Shown here: piece by piece, positions 35,228 to 43,601 of the stretch
Numbering within the stretch: the first letter of the stretch is position 1
How the letters are laid out: each line of letters begins with the position of its first letter
Origin: Niabella agricola
GTDB taxonomy: Bacteria; Bacteroidota; Bacteroidia; Chitinophagales; Chitinophagaceae
Assembly (NCBI RefSeq): GCF_021538615.1
Contig: NZ_JAJHIZ010000002.1
Location: forward strand, 372,001-436,000
Length of the DNA: 64,000 nt
Reading direction: 5' to 3'
Made by a program: the position numbers and the translations under genes
The notes under the pieces: model-generated
Databases searched by the model: none
Seen by the model: only the letters and a program-made list of their open reading frames with translations
What the model was told of the DNA's origin: nothing

Positions 35228-36508
35228 GTGAATAGCATTGCCCTATTTTATCATTTTTTAATTTACTTAATTTTGTCATTTAACAATTTACAGCTCATTG
35301 CCCCTTTGCTAAAGGCGCTGAGCGACACATGCTATACTACACCCACTCCTGTACAGGAACAATCCATCCCGGTAATTTTGCAAAACAGAGATGTGCTTGC
35401 CTGTGCTCAAACCGGCACCGGCAAAACGGCCTCTTTTGCCCTTCCGCTGTTGCAACTGTTGCACCTGCAGGGAGCAACAAAGCAAAATAATTGCCGGGCT
35501 TTAATTTTAGTACCTACGCGGGAGCTGGCGCTACAGGTGGCGGAAAGTTTTGGTGTTTACGGAAAGTACCTTTCGTTAAAACACCTGGCAGTTTTTGGAG
35601 GCGTATCTCAATATAATCAGGTGAAAGCATTGCGGCAAAAGGCTGATGTTCTTATTGCAACTCCCGGCCGTTTGCTGGATTTACTTAACCAGGGCTGCCT
35701 TTCTTTAAGCAATATTCAATACCTGGTACTGGATGAGGCTGACCGTATGCTGGATATGGGCTTTGTGAATGATGTGCGAAAGATCCTGTCCAGATTACCT
35801 TTGCAAAGACAAACAATCCTGTTTTCTGCAACCATGCCTACGGAAATTCAACAATTAGCCGGTACGCTGTTGAGCCAGCCGGTAAAAATAACAGTAACGC
35901 CACCGGCAACAACAGTTGACCGTATACAACAATCGTTGTATTACACAGAAAAGCGGTTTAAGCCTTCGTTGTTGTTGCAGTTACTGAAAGATGAGCGCAT
36001 TCAGACAGTGCTGGTATTTGCGAGGACAAAACATGGAGCCGATAAGATTACCCAAAATCTTACTGGTGCGGGTATAAAAGCTGCTGCCATACACGGAAAC
36101 AAATCGCAATCTGCAAGGCAAACGGCGCTCCTGAATTTTAAAAAAGGGGCAATAAAGGTGTTAGTGGCCACGGATATTGCAGCCAGAGGGATTGATGTAG
36201 ACCACATGGGACATGTGATCAACTATGAGCTGCCAAATGAACCGGAAACCTATGTACATCGTATCGGGCGTACGGGAAGAGCAGGCGCAGAAGGCATTGC
36301 TATTTCTTTTTGCGATTATGAGGAGAAATTGTATTTACGCGATATTCAAAAACTGATCCGTAAAACCATACCGGTTATAAAGGGGCATGCTTTTGATGTA
36401 CCCTTGATGCACGGAGATGATTTTAAAGCAGCGGATTCGTTGCAGATACCGCGCCGAACAAACCGTCCGGCTAAAAGAAAGGGCCGGTCGCTTATGCAGC
36501 ATATTTAA
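35228..36508 (+). CDS. DEAD-box RNA helicase (RhlE-like)
   Basis: An ATP-dependent RNA helicase of up to 426 aa. Motifs in order are Q motif (TPTPVQEQSIP), I AQTGTGKTA, Ia PTRELALQ, Ib TPGRLLDLL, II DEADRMLDMGF, III SAT, IV VFARTKHGAD, V ATDIAARGIDV and VI HRIGRTGRAG. A short basic C-terminal tail follows (PAKRKGRSL). No ATG fits the start. GTG at 35228 gives 15 extra hydrophobic residues, whereas TTG at 35273 gives the family-like MSFNNLQLIAPLLKAL and is the better biological start. It unwinds structured RNA, with typical roles in ribosome assembly and cold growth. Confidence 0.93.
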   Translation: MNSIALFYHFLIYLILSFNNLQLIAPLLKALSDTCYTTPTPVQEQSIPVILQNRDVLACAQTGTGKTASFALPLLQLLHLQGATKQNNCRALILVPTRELALQVAESFGVYGKYLSLKHLAVFGGVSQYNQVKALRQKADVLIATPGRLLDLLNQGCLSLSNIQYLVLDEADRMLDMGFVNDVRKILSRLPLQRQTILFSATMPTEIQQLAGTLLSQPVKITVTPPATTVDRIQQSLYYTEKRFKPSLLLQLLKDERIQTVLVFARTKHGADKITQNLTGAGIKAAAIHGNKSQSARQTALLNFKKGAIKVLVATDIAARGIDVDHMGHVINYELPNEPETYVHRIGRTGRAGAEGIAISFCDYEEKLYLRDIQKLIRKTIPVIKGHAFDVPLMHGDDFKAADSLQIPRRTNRPAKRKGRSLMQHI

Positions 36509-36614
36509 TCAACAATGCAGTAGTGCCAGAGCTCCTAGCCATATTTTTATTTTAGGTGAAAGCTTTCCGGAAATAAGCCTGCATCATAAAATACAGTGGC
36601 ATAAAAATGTATTA

Positions 36615-36779
36615 ATGGAAAATATAAAAATCGGAGACACAGTTACACTGCAGTCTCCGTTCGATTCTAAAAGACAATATACCGTGTTAGAAATAAATGG
36701 TAATTATGTTACCCTGCACCTGGCTGGGCAGCGCAAAAACCTGGTTATTTATATCAAGTGTATAAAAGGCAAACAATAG
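36615..36779 (+). CDS. Hypothetical 54-aa protein
   Basis: A small soluble protein from the ATG at 36615 (MENIKIGDTVTLQSPFD). The beta-rich pattern TVTLQSP...YTVLEINGNYVTLHL resembles a small SH3-like barrel. The frame is open further upstream into the helicase 3' end, but that part is a shadow. 106 nt after the helicase, so probably on the same transcript. Family not recognised. Confidence 0.5.
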   Translation: MENIKIGDTVTLQSPFDSKRQYTVLEINGNYVTLHLAGQRKNLVIYIKCIKGKQ

Positions 36780-37181
36780 ATTTAAGGAATAGGGACGATT
36801 TTTTTTATGAATTGTATGGCCCCGGGTCATAAAACAGGTTGTTTGGCCAAATTAGTTAACAATTTTGGGGCCGCTCTTTGAGAACTGTTCGTATAAAGAG
36901 TAAACACGCTAAAAAGCTCAGCAATATATTAACGAGTTTGCCCTAAAAAAGCGGTATATTCAGGAACTGTAAATTACTCCCATGACCTGTTCTACTTTTT
37001 TAGGGATTCGGGTATCATTACAGGAAAAGCCAAGGGATTAGCTCGGCAGCTTTTTTCCCGGGATACGGGACTGAATAACAGGCTTAAAATCTCCAACAAG
37101 GCACAGTCCATTTTGGTGCCGGTAAGCGTTGGTATGGATATCAGTTTGCTATTATGTTTATTAACCGCAGAACGAAACAAC
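36780..37181. other. Intergenic stretch, possibly a gene remnant
   Basis: About 400 bp. The frame of the following gene stays open upstream to about 36936 without a usable start, with fairly protein-like sequence (GLARQLFSRDTGLNN and NKAQSILVPVSVG). This may be a longer gene whose start was lost, or chance. Confidence 0.4.
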
Positions 37182-37481
37182 ATGGAACAAGATCCTGTTT
37201 TAATAATAACCAGCTTCCGGAAAACTGCGTTTCGATTGTTTGAAGAGCTTTACCACGATTTTAAAGAGCAGGCTGGGAAATTAGACCGTCAAACAGACGA
37301 AAATGTATTTCAACAGTTGTGCGGAAGATACGAGCGCCGGCTGCAATACCAATTGGGCCTGGAGGCCAAAGATTTGATACGCACTTATAAACGAAACGAC
37401 ATATTACAGTTACAGCAATCGCTTACTGAGCATATTACGTATTGCCTGTTGGAGTTTAAAAGAAAAGCCGGTAGCCTTTAG
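37182..37481 (+). CDS. Hypothetical protein
   Basis: A 99-aa soluble, mostly helical protein from the ATG at 37182 (MEQDPVLIITSFRKTAFRLF). Helices of the type QLCGRYERRLQYQLGLEA and ILQLQQSLTEHITYCL suggest a small helical bundle. A longer reading from a TTG at 37113 is possible. Family not recognised. Convergent with the next small gene, whose stop is only 10 nt away. Confidence 0.5.
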   Translation: MEQDPVLIITSFRKTAFRLFEELYHDFKEQAGKLDRQTDENVFQQLCGRYERRLQYQLGLEAKDLIRTYKRNDILQLQQSLTEHITYCLLEFKRKAGSL

Positions 37482-37490
37482 AAGGCGCCA

Positions 37491-37739
37491 TTAGCCGGTA
37501 ATCTCCAGCTTTGTAAATCCATCTCCATAAAAAACGCGGGCCAGATCTTTATTTCGGGTCTTGTCATATTCAGCAATCCTGCTTTCATCTACAATCCGCC
37601 AAAAATTTTTCAGCTTTAATTCATTATAGTCTGTTGTTTGTATAAATAGCCCTTTAATTGAAGAACGACTTTTAAACCAGATCTCGAATACGGGTCGGTT
37701 TTGTTTTTGTATGGCGCTGCCTATTTGTTCGGATGTCAT
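37491..37739 (-). CDS. Hypothetical small protein
   Basis: An 82-aa soluble alpha/beta protein (VFEIWFKSRSSIKGLFIQTT then KNFWRIVDESRIAEYD and ARVFYGDGFTKLEI). It looks like a genuine short-protein family of Bacteroidota, but I do not recognise a named domain. Convergent with the preceding gene. Confidence 0.55.
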   Translation of the reverse strand: MTSEQIGSAIQKQNRPVFEIWFKSRSSIKGLFIQTTDYNELKLKNFWRIVDESRIAEYDKTRNKDLARVFYGDGFTKLEITG

Positions 37740-38091
37740 ATAAGTAAATATATTTATCGGGGAGGTTTGTTTATAATGATCAATGGTCTATAAGTGCATA
37801 ATTATTGTTCAACGATTATGCCTGATAATATGGGCTTCATTCATCCAGCTAAACTGCATGTGAGGCCAGTGCTGCCTTTTAAAAATACATGGTATCAAAT
37901 TCAAATAGTGATCAAAACACTTGGAGGACTGAAGAAATACCCAACTCCCCCAATTCTGTTATCAGGCTTCCCTATTGAAACCCAACCGTTATTTATGATT
38001 GATTTTGGTTAAACTGCGTGAATGAAAGCGGAAAGAGACAGGAATACAAAAAGTCAGAGAAATAAGAACCGTAGAAAATTTAAATTACTTT
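37740..38091. other. Intergenic stretch without supported gene
   Basis: About 350 bp between a leftward small gene and a doubtful rightward frame. A 72-codon frame at 37794-38012 has poor coding character (Pro/Thr/Ile runs, no start context) and was not accepted. Confidence 0.5.
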
Positions 38092-38286
38092 ATGTGCTAT
38101 TGCGTTGCTGAAGATACGCTATTAATAACATACTACAACAAAAAAAATATATTGCCGGATTACCTGGACTCAAAAAAGGAAATCAGGTATAAAGTTGGAA
38201 GATATCAGGTGGAGTTGCTTCAATATGGTTCCCTTTACAAAAAGAAGATTAAATACCTGCATCAGGAGATTGTTTTTCCTTTTTGA
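38092..38286 (+). CDS. Doubtful hypothetical protein
   Basis: A 64-aa frame with plausible composition (YNKKNILPDYLDSKKEIRYK then VGRYQVELLQYGSLYKKK). It overlaps the 3' end of the convergent DedA gene by 38 nt. No family recognised; could be a chance frame. Confidence 0.3.
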   Translation: MCYCVAEDTLLITYYNKKNILPDYLDSKKEIRYKVGRYQVELLQYGSLYKKKIKYLHQEIVFPF

Positions 38287-38866
38287 ATCTTCGTATAATT
38301 TTAATTACAACAGGCACCGTAACCAGCACAATAATTGCCATCACTACATAATTAAGGCAAGGGCGTAAAAAGGGCATGGTTCCTATTACATAACCGGCAA
38401 TTGAAAAACAAAGTATCCATCCTACAGAACCAATAAAGGCAAATAACAAAAAACGGCTGAATTTTTGTTGAATGATGCCCGCAACAATGGGAGTGAAAGT
38501 GCGAATCAAAGGAAGAAATGCACCAACAATCAATGCCATGCCGCCATATTTTTTATAAAAGTTTTCGGCTTTTGTTAAGTACTGTTTTTTAAAAAATCCT
38601 GAATCTTCTCTGCGATATAAAACAGTCCCTGTCTTATAACCGACAATATAACCCGTAATATTTCCCATTAGCGAAGCTAAAATTCCTAAGCTGCACAGCG
38701 TAAAAAAGCTATGGTTCAGCACATTGGTAGCAATCAATACGCCTGCCATAAAAAGAAGCCCTCCACTTGGAAGAAAGAAACAGAAAAAAAGGCCTACCTG
38801 CCCATAAATTGCCAGGCAAACAAGTAGTAACCCGCCATATTGAATTAGTGCCTCGGGATTAAACAT
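38249..38866 (-). CDS. DedA-family membrane protein
   Basis: A 205-aa inner-membrane protein of the DedA/VTT superfamily with four to five hydrophobic segments. The conserved FFLPSGGLLFMAGVLIATNV, GYKTGTVLYRREDSGFFKKQ and GAFLPLIRTFTPIVAG (the family's F-x-P-x-x-R-x-x-x-P-x-x-x-G box) are all present. DedA proteins support membrane homeostasis and some act as undecaprenyl-phosphate or phospholipid translocases. No operon partner. Next to a membrane-lipid gene group. Confidence 0.92.
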   Translation of the reverse strand: MFNPEALIQYGGLLLVCLAIYGQVGLFFCFFLPSGGLLFMAGVLIATNVLNHSFFTLCSLGILASLMGNITGYIVGYKTGTVLYRREDSGFFKKQYLTKAENFYKKYGGMALIVGAFLPLIRTFTPIVAGIIQQKFSRFLLFAFIGSVGWILCFSIAGYVIGTMPFLRPCLNYVVMAIIVLVTVPVVIKIIRRFKKEKQSPDAGI

Positions 38867-39002
38867 TTGAATTTAGTTAAACAAACTGCTTTGAAAAGCT
38901 ACTTAAAATTCTCTTTTGGAGAAAACAAATTTTTGTTTACGGCAAAATTTGACTGTAACAGCACGATATAAAGGCGCAATAATCGTAAAATCAAAATCCA
39001 TT

Positions 39003-39887
39003 TTAAACTATATTTAGCCGCGGAAAGCGACCTGCCTCTTTAAATATAAGAGAGCTAATCTCTTTTAATTCCTGTATCGCCCGACTCACTTTCTGCCTCA
39101 CGATTTCCAGCTGTGCATATCCAACCTCAAAATCTGCATCATACCTTGCCGAGCAATAGGACTTTTGAAGCAGCCTGAAAGCTTCCTGTTCTTTTTGTGT
39201 TGCACCCCAAAAATCGGCTGCAATGCCTGGAGCTAAAAAGCTGAGGTATTGATTAAGATGGTTGATGTTATGAATGTGCAGCTCCAGACCGGTTTGGGAT
39301 TTTATAAAGGCCGTTAATAACAATTCTGTAGCCAAGTGATACATAAAAAGCGCCAACCGGTACTGTTTCCTTACGGTAAAAAGTTCTGCACCGGCAAGGT
39401 ATTCATTACAGAGATCAAAACACTTTTGAAATGCTTTTTTATCCGTGGCCGGAATAATTCCTACCACGGTTTCTTTTTTCCATTCTTCCAGTTCGGGGTT
39501 AGTATTACAAATAAATGGGGCGTTTGATAAAACGGTTAAAGCAAAAGAATCCTTTTCATTGAACCAACGTACAAAAGTGCTTGTTTGCATTACAATACAA
39601 CTTACCTCAGTGGACGAGTTACATTTTTGTTCAATTTCGTCCTGGTACATTTTGTGCCGCTTATCGTCGCCGGTAATCAATGTCAGCAGCCAAAATGCTG
39701 ATGTGCGTGCGCCAGTACCGCATTCCGGCATAAATATGTTCTGAGCTGTATTTACTTTTTTGCCTAAAACAAAGATGGTGTCCACCTGCACAATTTTGGT
39801 AATGGAGGCCACCACCTTTGTGGCAATGGCTTTATCTACATCAGTCAGATAAAGCGCTTTATGGTTAGCAACGGTTTCTTCGTTCAT
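39003..39887 (-). CDS. HEPN-domain protein with N-terminal nucleotidyltransferase-like region
   Basis: A 294-aa soluble protein. Residues about 15-140 resemble a divergent minimal nucleotidyltransferase (IVQVDTIFVLGKKVNT then FWLLTLITGDDKRHKMY). Residues about 160-285 are a HEPN-type helical domain (CNEYLAGAELFTVRKQYRLA, LFMYHLATELLLTAFI, INHLNQYLSFL, YCSARYDADFEVG). MNT/HEPN pairs form toxin-antitoxin or RNase systems, and here both halves are in one chain. I could not confirm the catalytic R-x4-6-H of HEPN RNases. The stop of the upstream 148-aa gene lies 2 nt before this start, so the two are co-translated. Confidence 0.7.
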   Translation of the reverse strand: MNEETVANHKALYLTDVDKAIATKVVASITKIVQVDTIFVLGKKVNTAQNIFMPECGTGARTSAFWLLTLITGDDKRHKMYQDEIEQKCNSSTEVSCIVMQTSTFVRWFNEKDSFALTVLSNAPFICNTNPELEEWKKETVVGIIPATDKKAFQKCFDLCNEYLAGAELFTVRKQYRLALFMYHLATELLLTAFIKSQTGLELHIHNINHLNQYLSFLAPGIAADFWGATQKEQEAFRLLQKSYCSARYDADFEVGYAQLEIVRQKVSRAIQELKEISSLIFKEAGRFPRLNIV

Positions 39888-39889
39888 GG

Positions 39890-40336
39890 TTAGCTGTTTT
39901 TAGTATGCCGGGGTTTACGAAACCATTTTTTAAACCACCAGGTTTGGTGTTTATCCCGCCATTTGGCGTACCGGTCTACCATTTTACCATTACTTTCCCG
40001 TGGAAACAGCAGACCAACGGCATCCATTTCTTTAAAAATTTGGCGGATGTCGGCTTCTGAATAATATTCTTGTCCGTAGCCGTGTGCAATAAAGTAATTG
40101 ATGAGGTGTTCTTTGGCGGCGTCACGACCCTCACGTTTCCAACTGCCGCAGGACAGGTCATCCATAAAATCAGTTAGGACCTCCTGTGGCGTTACCCCCA
40201 TCAGGCGGCAGAGCAGCAGGAATTGATACGGTAGAATGAAATTAAAATCAGCAAAACGCTCATAGGCCCCGGTTTGCCACTTTAGTTCCGGCATTGGCTT
40301 GCGCTGTTTTTGTTTGGGAGTGGGTTTCTTTTTCAT
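39890..40336 (-). CDS. Conserved-type hypothetical protein co-transcribed with the HEPN gene
   Basis: A 148-aa basic protein. A Lys/Pro/Gln-rich start (KKKPTPKQKQRKP) is followed by FADFNFILPYQFLLLCRLMG, VTPQEVLTDFMDDLSCGSW and a C-terminal basic Trp-rich tail (HQTWWFKKWFRKPRH). Such proteins occur in Bacteroidota mobile elements. The function is unknown and no domain can be named. It is the first gene of the leftward pair with the HEPN gene and is divergent from the XRE regulator 147 bp away. Confidence 0.6.
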   Translation of the reverse strand: MKKKPTPKQKQRKPMPELKWQTGAYERFADFNFILPYQFLLLCRLMGVTPQEVLTDFMDDLSCGSWKREGRDAAKEHLINYFIAHGYGQEYYSEADIRQIFKEMDAVGLLFPRESNGKMVDRYAKWRDKHQTWWFKKWFRKPRHTKNS

Positions 40337-40442
40337 AGTTTTTGCATTTGTGCCCTAAATCTCCACCTGCTGCGGCCGCTATCCTAACTTAAAAGGCGAT
40401 AATTTATTGGGAAAATGAGGTATTTTAGCAGGGCGATTTATT

Positions 40443-40450
40443 TATCTTTG
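40443..40450 (+). promoter_or_regulatory. Predicted -7 element (TATCTTTG) for the XRE gene
   Basis: Exact TAnnTTTG match 33 nt upstream of the XRE ATG. The nearest TTG upstream (40407-40409) is too far for a canonical -33. Confidence 0.4.
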
Positions 40451-40483
40451 AAAAACGCCACAAAGGCATAAAAATCAAATCTT

Positions 40484-40888
40484 ATGGAGAAAACAATACA
40501 TCAGGGTAGAAATGTGAAGCGGTTCCGGGAAATGCTTGGCATAAAGCAGGAAGCGTTGGCTGCTGATTTGGGTGATGACTGGAACCAGCGCAAAATATCG
40601 CTGTTGGAGCAAAAGGAAGAAATTGAAGAATCGTTATTGAAACAAATTTCAGATGTATTGAAAGTGCCAGTGGAGGCGATTAAGAATTTTGATGAGGATG
40701 CCGCCATTTCTTACATAAATACCTTTAACGATAATAGTAAAGGTGACTTTAATTATAAATGCACTTTTAATCCCATAGATAAATGGGCTGAAGAAATTGC
40801 TGAAAACCGGAAGCTGTATGAGCGCCTGTTGCAGGCGGAGAAGGAGAAAATGGAATTGTTGCAGAAGTTGCTGGAAAAGGTGAAGTAG
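40484..40888 (+). CDS. XRE-family helix-turn-helix regulator with C-terminal coiled coil
   Basis: A 134-aa protein. Residues about 8-66 form an XRE HTH (VKRFREMLGIKQEALAADLG then KISLLEQKEEIEESLLKQIS). The C-terminal 45 residues are a Glu/Lys-rich coiled coil (ENRKLYERLLQAEKEKMELL), probably for oligomerisation. Divergent from the HEPN pair and 36 nt upstream of a truncated ORF, it may repress either. This regulator type is common in Bacteroidota mobile elements. Confidence 0.88.
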   Translation: MEKTIHQGRNVKRFREMLGIKQEALAADLGDDWNQRKISLLEQKEEIEESLLKQISDVLKVPVEAIKNFDEDAAISYINTFNDNSKGDFNYKCTFNPIDKWAEEIAENRKLYERLLQAEKEKMELLQKLLEKVK

Positions 40889-40924
40889 TGTTGCTTCTTT
40901 TTCAAATATTTACATTATTTCACA

Positions 40925-41044
40925 GTGATTAACTTCTTAGAACGCGATAATAGACTTCTATTTTTCTATCAGCCTGAAGACAAGGAATATAACTGGATTA
41001 GCGAACGTTTAAATGTAAGTATCCCTAAAAACCAGACAGTTTAA
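40925..41044 (+). pseudogene. 5' fragment of a gene truncated by the IS3 element
   Basis: A GTG-initiated frame encodes about 30 protein-like residues (INFLERDNRLLFFYQPEDKE then YNWISERLN). It enters the left end of the IS at 41014 and stops at 41042-41044 after ten IS-encoded codons. It begins 36 nt after the XRE stop, so it was probably the second gene of that operon. The rest of the gene is not found on the other side of the IS. Original function unknown. Confidence 0.6.
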
Positions 41045-41079
41045 AATTAGAGAGATTTACTAAATTTAAACTGTAAAAA

Positions 41080-41370
41080 ATGAAAAAGACAAGATTCACA
41101 GAGACACAGATTGTTTCAGCCTTAAAGCGCCAGGAAGGCGGTATACCGACCAAAGAACTCTGTCGTGAGCTGGGCATATCCGAAGCCACTTTCTACAATT
41201 GGAAGAGTAAGTATGGCGGCATGGAAGCCTCAGATGTGAAGCGCATGAAAGAGTTGGAAGAAGAGAATGCCCGATTAAAACGCATGTATGCGAACCTGGC
41301 AATGGATAACGAGATATTAAGGGATTTGTTCTCAAAAAAAGGCTGGGCCCTGCCACCAAAAGGCAATTAA
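41080..41370 (+). CDS. IS3 family transposase OrfA (HTH_Tnp_1)
   Basis: A 96-aa DNA-binding subunit: RFTETQIVSALKRQEGGIPT, then the HTH (ELCRELGISEATFYNWKSKY), then a leucine-zipper coiled coil (MKELEEENARLKRMYANLAM). It binds the IS ends. A run of seven A (41334-41340) near its 3' end lies in the A-AAA-AAA register needed for -1 frameshifting into OrfB, which would make the OrfAB transposase. Confidence 0.95.
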   Translation: MKKTRFTETQIVSALKRQEGGIPTKELCRELGISEATFYNWKSKYGGMEASDVKRMKELEEENARLKRMYANLAMDNEILRDLFSKKGWALPPKGN

Positions 41371-42188
41371 GCAAGGAGCTTGTAAAGGAGCGAAAGATAC
41401 CGGTGAGCCGGGCCTGTAAGATAATCTCATTACCACGATCCCAATATTATTATTCGTCAGTCAAGGACGACTCAGCAGTAATAGAAGCCTTGCAGGAGTT
41501 GGCATTTGCCCATCCATCGTATGGCTTCAGAAAGCTCTTTGCATATTTACGGCGCTCAGGAAAAAACTGGAACCATAAAAAGGTTTATCGTGTGTATAAG
41601 CAGTTAAAACTTAACAAAAAACGCAAGGGTAAAAGAAGGCTCCCGGCACGTATAAAACATCCCCTGCAACAACCCGAAACGGTAAATAAAGTATGGAGTA
41701 TGGATTTTATGAGCGATAGCAAGACAGGTAACCGGAAGTTCAGAACCTTCAATGTAATCGATGATTGCAGCCGGGAGGCATTGGCTATTGAAGTGGATAC
41801 CTCAATATCTTCAAGGCGGGTGATCAGGACACTCAACAGGGTTATCGAAAGCAATGGTAAGCCCATGGCCATAAGAGTGGATAATGGTCCGGAGTTTACC
41901 TCAAAGGATTTTGAGCTGTGGGCGAAGGAACAAGGGATTAGTATCCTGTATATCCAACCCGGAAGGCCTATGCAAAACGGCTATATTGAACGATTTAACC
42001 GACTTTACAGGGAAGCTGTATTGGATGCATATTTGTTTTTTGACCTCTACCAGGTAAGGGTACTAACACAGGAATGGATGGAAGAATACAATCACAAAAG
42101 ACCACACGAGTCACTGGACAACCTGACACCGCTTGAATACAAAAAGTTGGCTGGTGAAAAGAAAAATATTCAACTTATAGCTGTCTGA
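41340..42188 (+). CDS. IS3 family transposase OrfB (DDE integrase domain)
   Basis: Catalytic part of the transposase, in the -1 frame to OrfA. An independent start could be the GTG at 41403; the frame is open from the A7 slippery site, so OrfAB is the likely active product. Residues include the HTH_21 region (YGFRKLFAYLRRSGKNWNHK) and the rve DDE core: W-S-M-D-F in KVWSMDFMSD, RVDNGPEF, and the E in QNGYIERFNRLYREAVLD. HKRPHESLDNLTPLEY ends the domain. The stop lies 17 nt before the right IS end. Confidence 0.93.
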   Translation, partial: RLGPATKRQLSKELVKERKIPVSRACKIISLPRSQYYYSSVKDDSAVIEALQELAFAHPSYGFRKLFAYLRRSGKNWNHKKVYRVYKQLKLNKKRKGKRRLPARIKHPLQQPETVNKVWSMDFMSDSKTGNRKFRTFNVIDDCSREALAIEVDTSISSRRVIRTLNRVIESNGKPMAIRVDNGPEFTSKDFELWAKEQGISILYIQPGRPMQNGYIERFNRLYREAVLDAYLFFDLYQVRVLTQEWMEEYNHKRPHESLDNLTPLEYKKLAGEKKNIQLIAV

Positions 42189-43363
42189 AAAAGGGGGTAC
42201 TTACAACGATACTTTTCAATACTGTCAAGCTTTATTTTTAGTTCTTTCAGCTGATCGTTCATCTTAGTAAACTCATCTAAAGCACTTTTACTATTCAAAT
42301 ATTCAAGTCTGGCATCTTTCAGCTTGCCCAATCGCTTAGATTTCGCAACTATTTCAGAAAGTTTTTTCTCGAAACCCAACTTTTCTTTCAATAAACGTTG
42401 GGATCTATTGTCCAGTATTTTTTTATTAAACTCCTCAACATCGGCCAACTGTTTTATAACAGCGTCTGGCAGGCTGACCATTGCCTCCTTATACAACTGT
42501 TCGATACGCTTCTTGGGAATATCGGGGGTAATATTTAAACTTTTTTCAATATTGGAAAGTGCTATTTTAATGGTTGCTGCTTTATTATCGAGTGCTTTAA
42601 TTTGCAATTTTAATTCATCTGCCTCTCTCACTACTTCATGATAATCTTCTGCTACTTCAAATTTTGATAGACCTTGTTCAAGCTTTTGAATTTTCACCTT
42701 TAAATCGACAACATCAATTTCAAAGTCATCATCTTCATTCTGTTCAAAAAAAGACTTTATAATTGTATCTTTTTCAAATGCCTTCCGCATATCCTCAATC
42801 TTATCAAACTCATCTTTTAAGTTAAACTTCTTCAAAACAAGTGAAACATCAAGTCCTAAAAGAAAGGCATTGTTAATAATCTTTTGAAATTCTTGCTCTT
42901 CAGGGATAAAATTGTCGAAGGAGTTATAGCTGGCTTTTCGGGGACGAATAAACCGTGGTAGCAATGAACGAAAAGTTACGTACTTTGTATTCTCTGGAAT
43001 TTCGAAAACCCTTGAAGAAAGAAAGTCTGTATATTCTTTGAGCGTTTTCTCTTCATTATTTAAATAAATTACTCCTTGATTATTACACTTGCGTGTAGCA
43101 GTAAATAAAATATCGCTAAGTTCGAACTGCAATGAAAACTCCCAGTCATTCAGTTTTGCTTCAAACTCAGGGTTCTTTTGCGAGCCCAAGCAAAAATTAA
43201 TTAAGGCAATAGATAATGATTTCCCAACGCTATTGTAAGTGTCCTTTTTATTTTTTGTATAGTCATTGTTATGCCTTTTCCCCACAATAAGAGAAAGGCC
43301 TATCCTGTTAAATTCAATTGTTTTGAACCCAGGATTATTTGCTGATAGTTTTATTAACCGCAT
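42170..43363 (-). pseudogene. ABC-three-component system ATPase, C-terminal half removed by IS3
   Basis: A 397-aa frame. About 386 residues are native and the last 11 come from the IS end. The N-terminus opens RLIKLSANNPGFKTIEFNRI, and a Walker A of SMC/RecN type lies at residues 43-49 (YNSVGKS). A long coiled coil follows at about 200-385. ATPases of this type continue with the returning coiled coil, an ABC signature and Walker B, all missing here, so ATP hydrolysis should be lost. It overlaps the 88-aa middle component by 29 nt. The N-terminal half matches what I know of DUF2326-type ABC-3C ATPases. Confidence 0.75.
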
Positions 43364-43601
43364 TATAAATTAGTCCTTCAGAATTAATATCAATAGCTCC
43401 AATAATAAATAAATAATTTAAAGCTAAAACAACATTATCAAAACCATGATACGAAAAAGCCTTTTTTGTATCATTTTGCTTGCCAACTTTAAACCAAAGC
43501 TGATCAACCGATTTTGGCCCATCATTTAGGTATTTCAAAAGATATGCTCCCAGCCCAATTAAAGATTCTGATATTCTAATATGCTTTGATGGTAGAATCA
43601 T
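43335..43601 (-). CDS. ABC-three-component system middle component
   Basis: An 88-aa soluble protein (MILPSKHIRISESLIGLGAY then VVLALNYLFIIGAIDINSEG). The pattern is that of a small winged-helix protein of the middle-component type encoded between the effector and ATPase genes in ABC-3C loci. It overlaps the effector by 4 nt and the ATPase by 29 nt, so the three are translationally coupled. The identification rests on size, order and the characteristic SLIGLG and N-Y-L-x-x-x-G-A-I patterns. Confidence 0.7.
   Translation of the reverse strand: MILPSKHIRISESLIGLGAYLLKYLNDGPKSVDQLWFKVGKQNDTKKAFSYHGFDNVVLALNYLFIIGAIDINSEGLIYNAVNKTISK

Larger units (their letters stand above)
41014..42205 (+). 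mobile_element. IS3-family insertion sequence (1,192 bp)
   Basis: The ends begin TG and finish CA with matching terminal inverted repeats. The left end is TGTAAGTATCCCTAAAAACC then AGACAG, and the right end read inward is TGTAAGTACCCCCTTTTTCA then GACAG. It carries orfA and orfB in -1 relation with an A7 slippery run. No target-site duplication is visible (AAA on the left, ACG on the right), and both flanking genes are cut, suggesting a deletion after insertion. Transposase and ends look complete, so it may be active. Confidence 0.92.

Noticed and set aside
37794..38012. 72-codon plus-strand frame
   Set aside because: Poor composition, no start context, no family resemblance.
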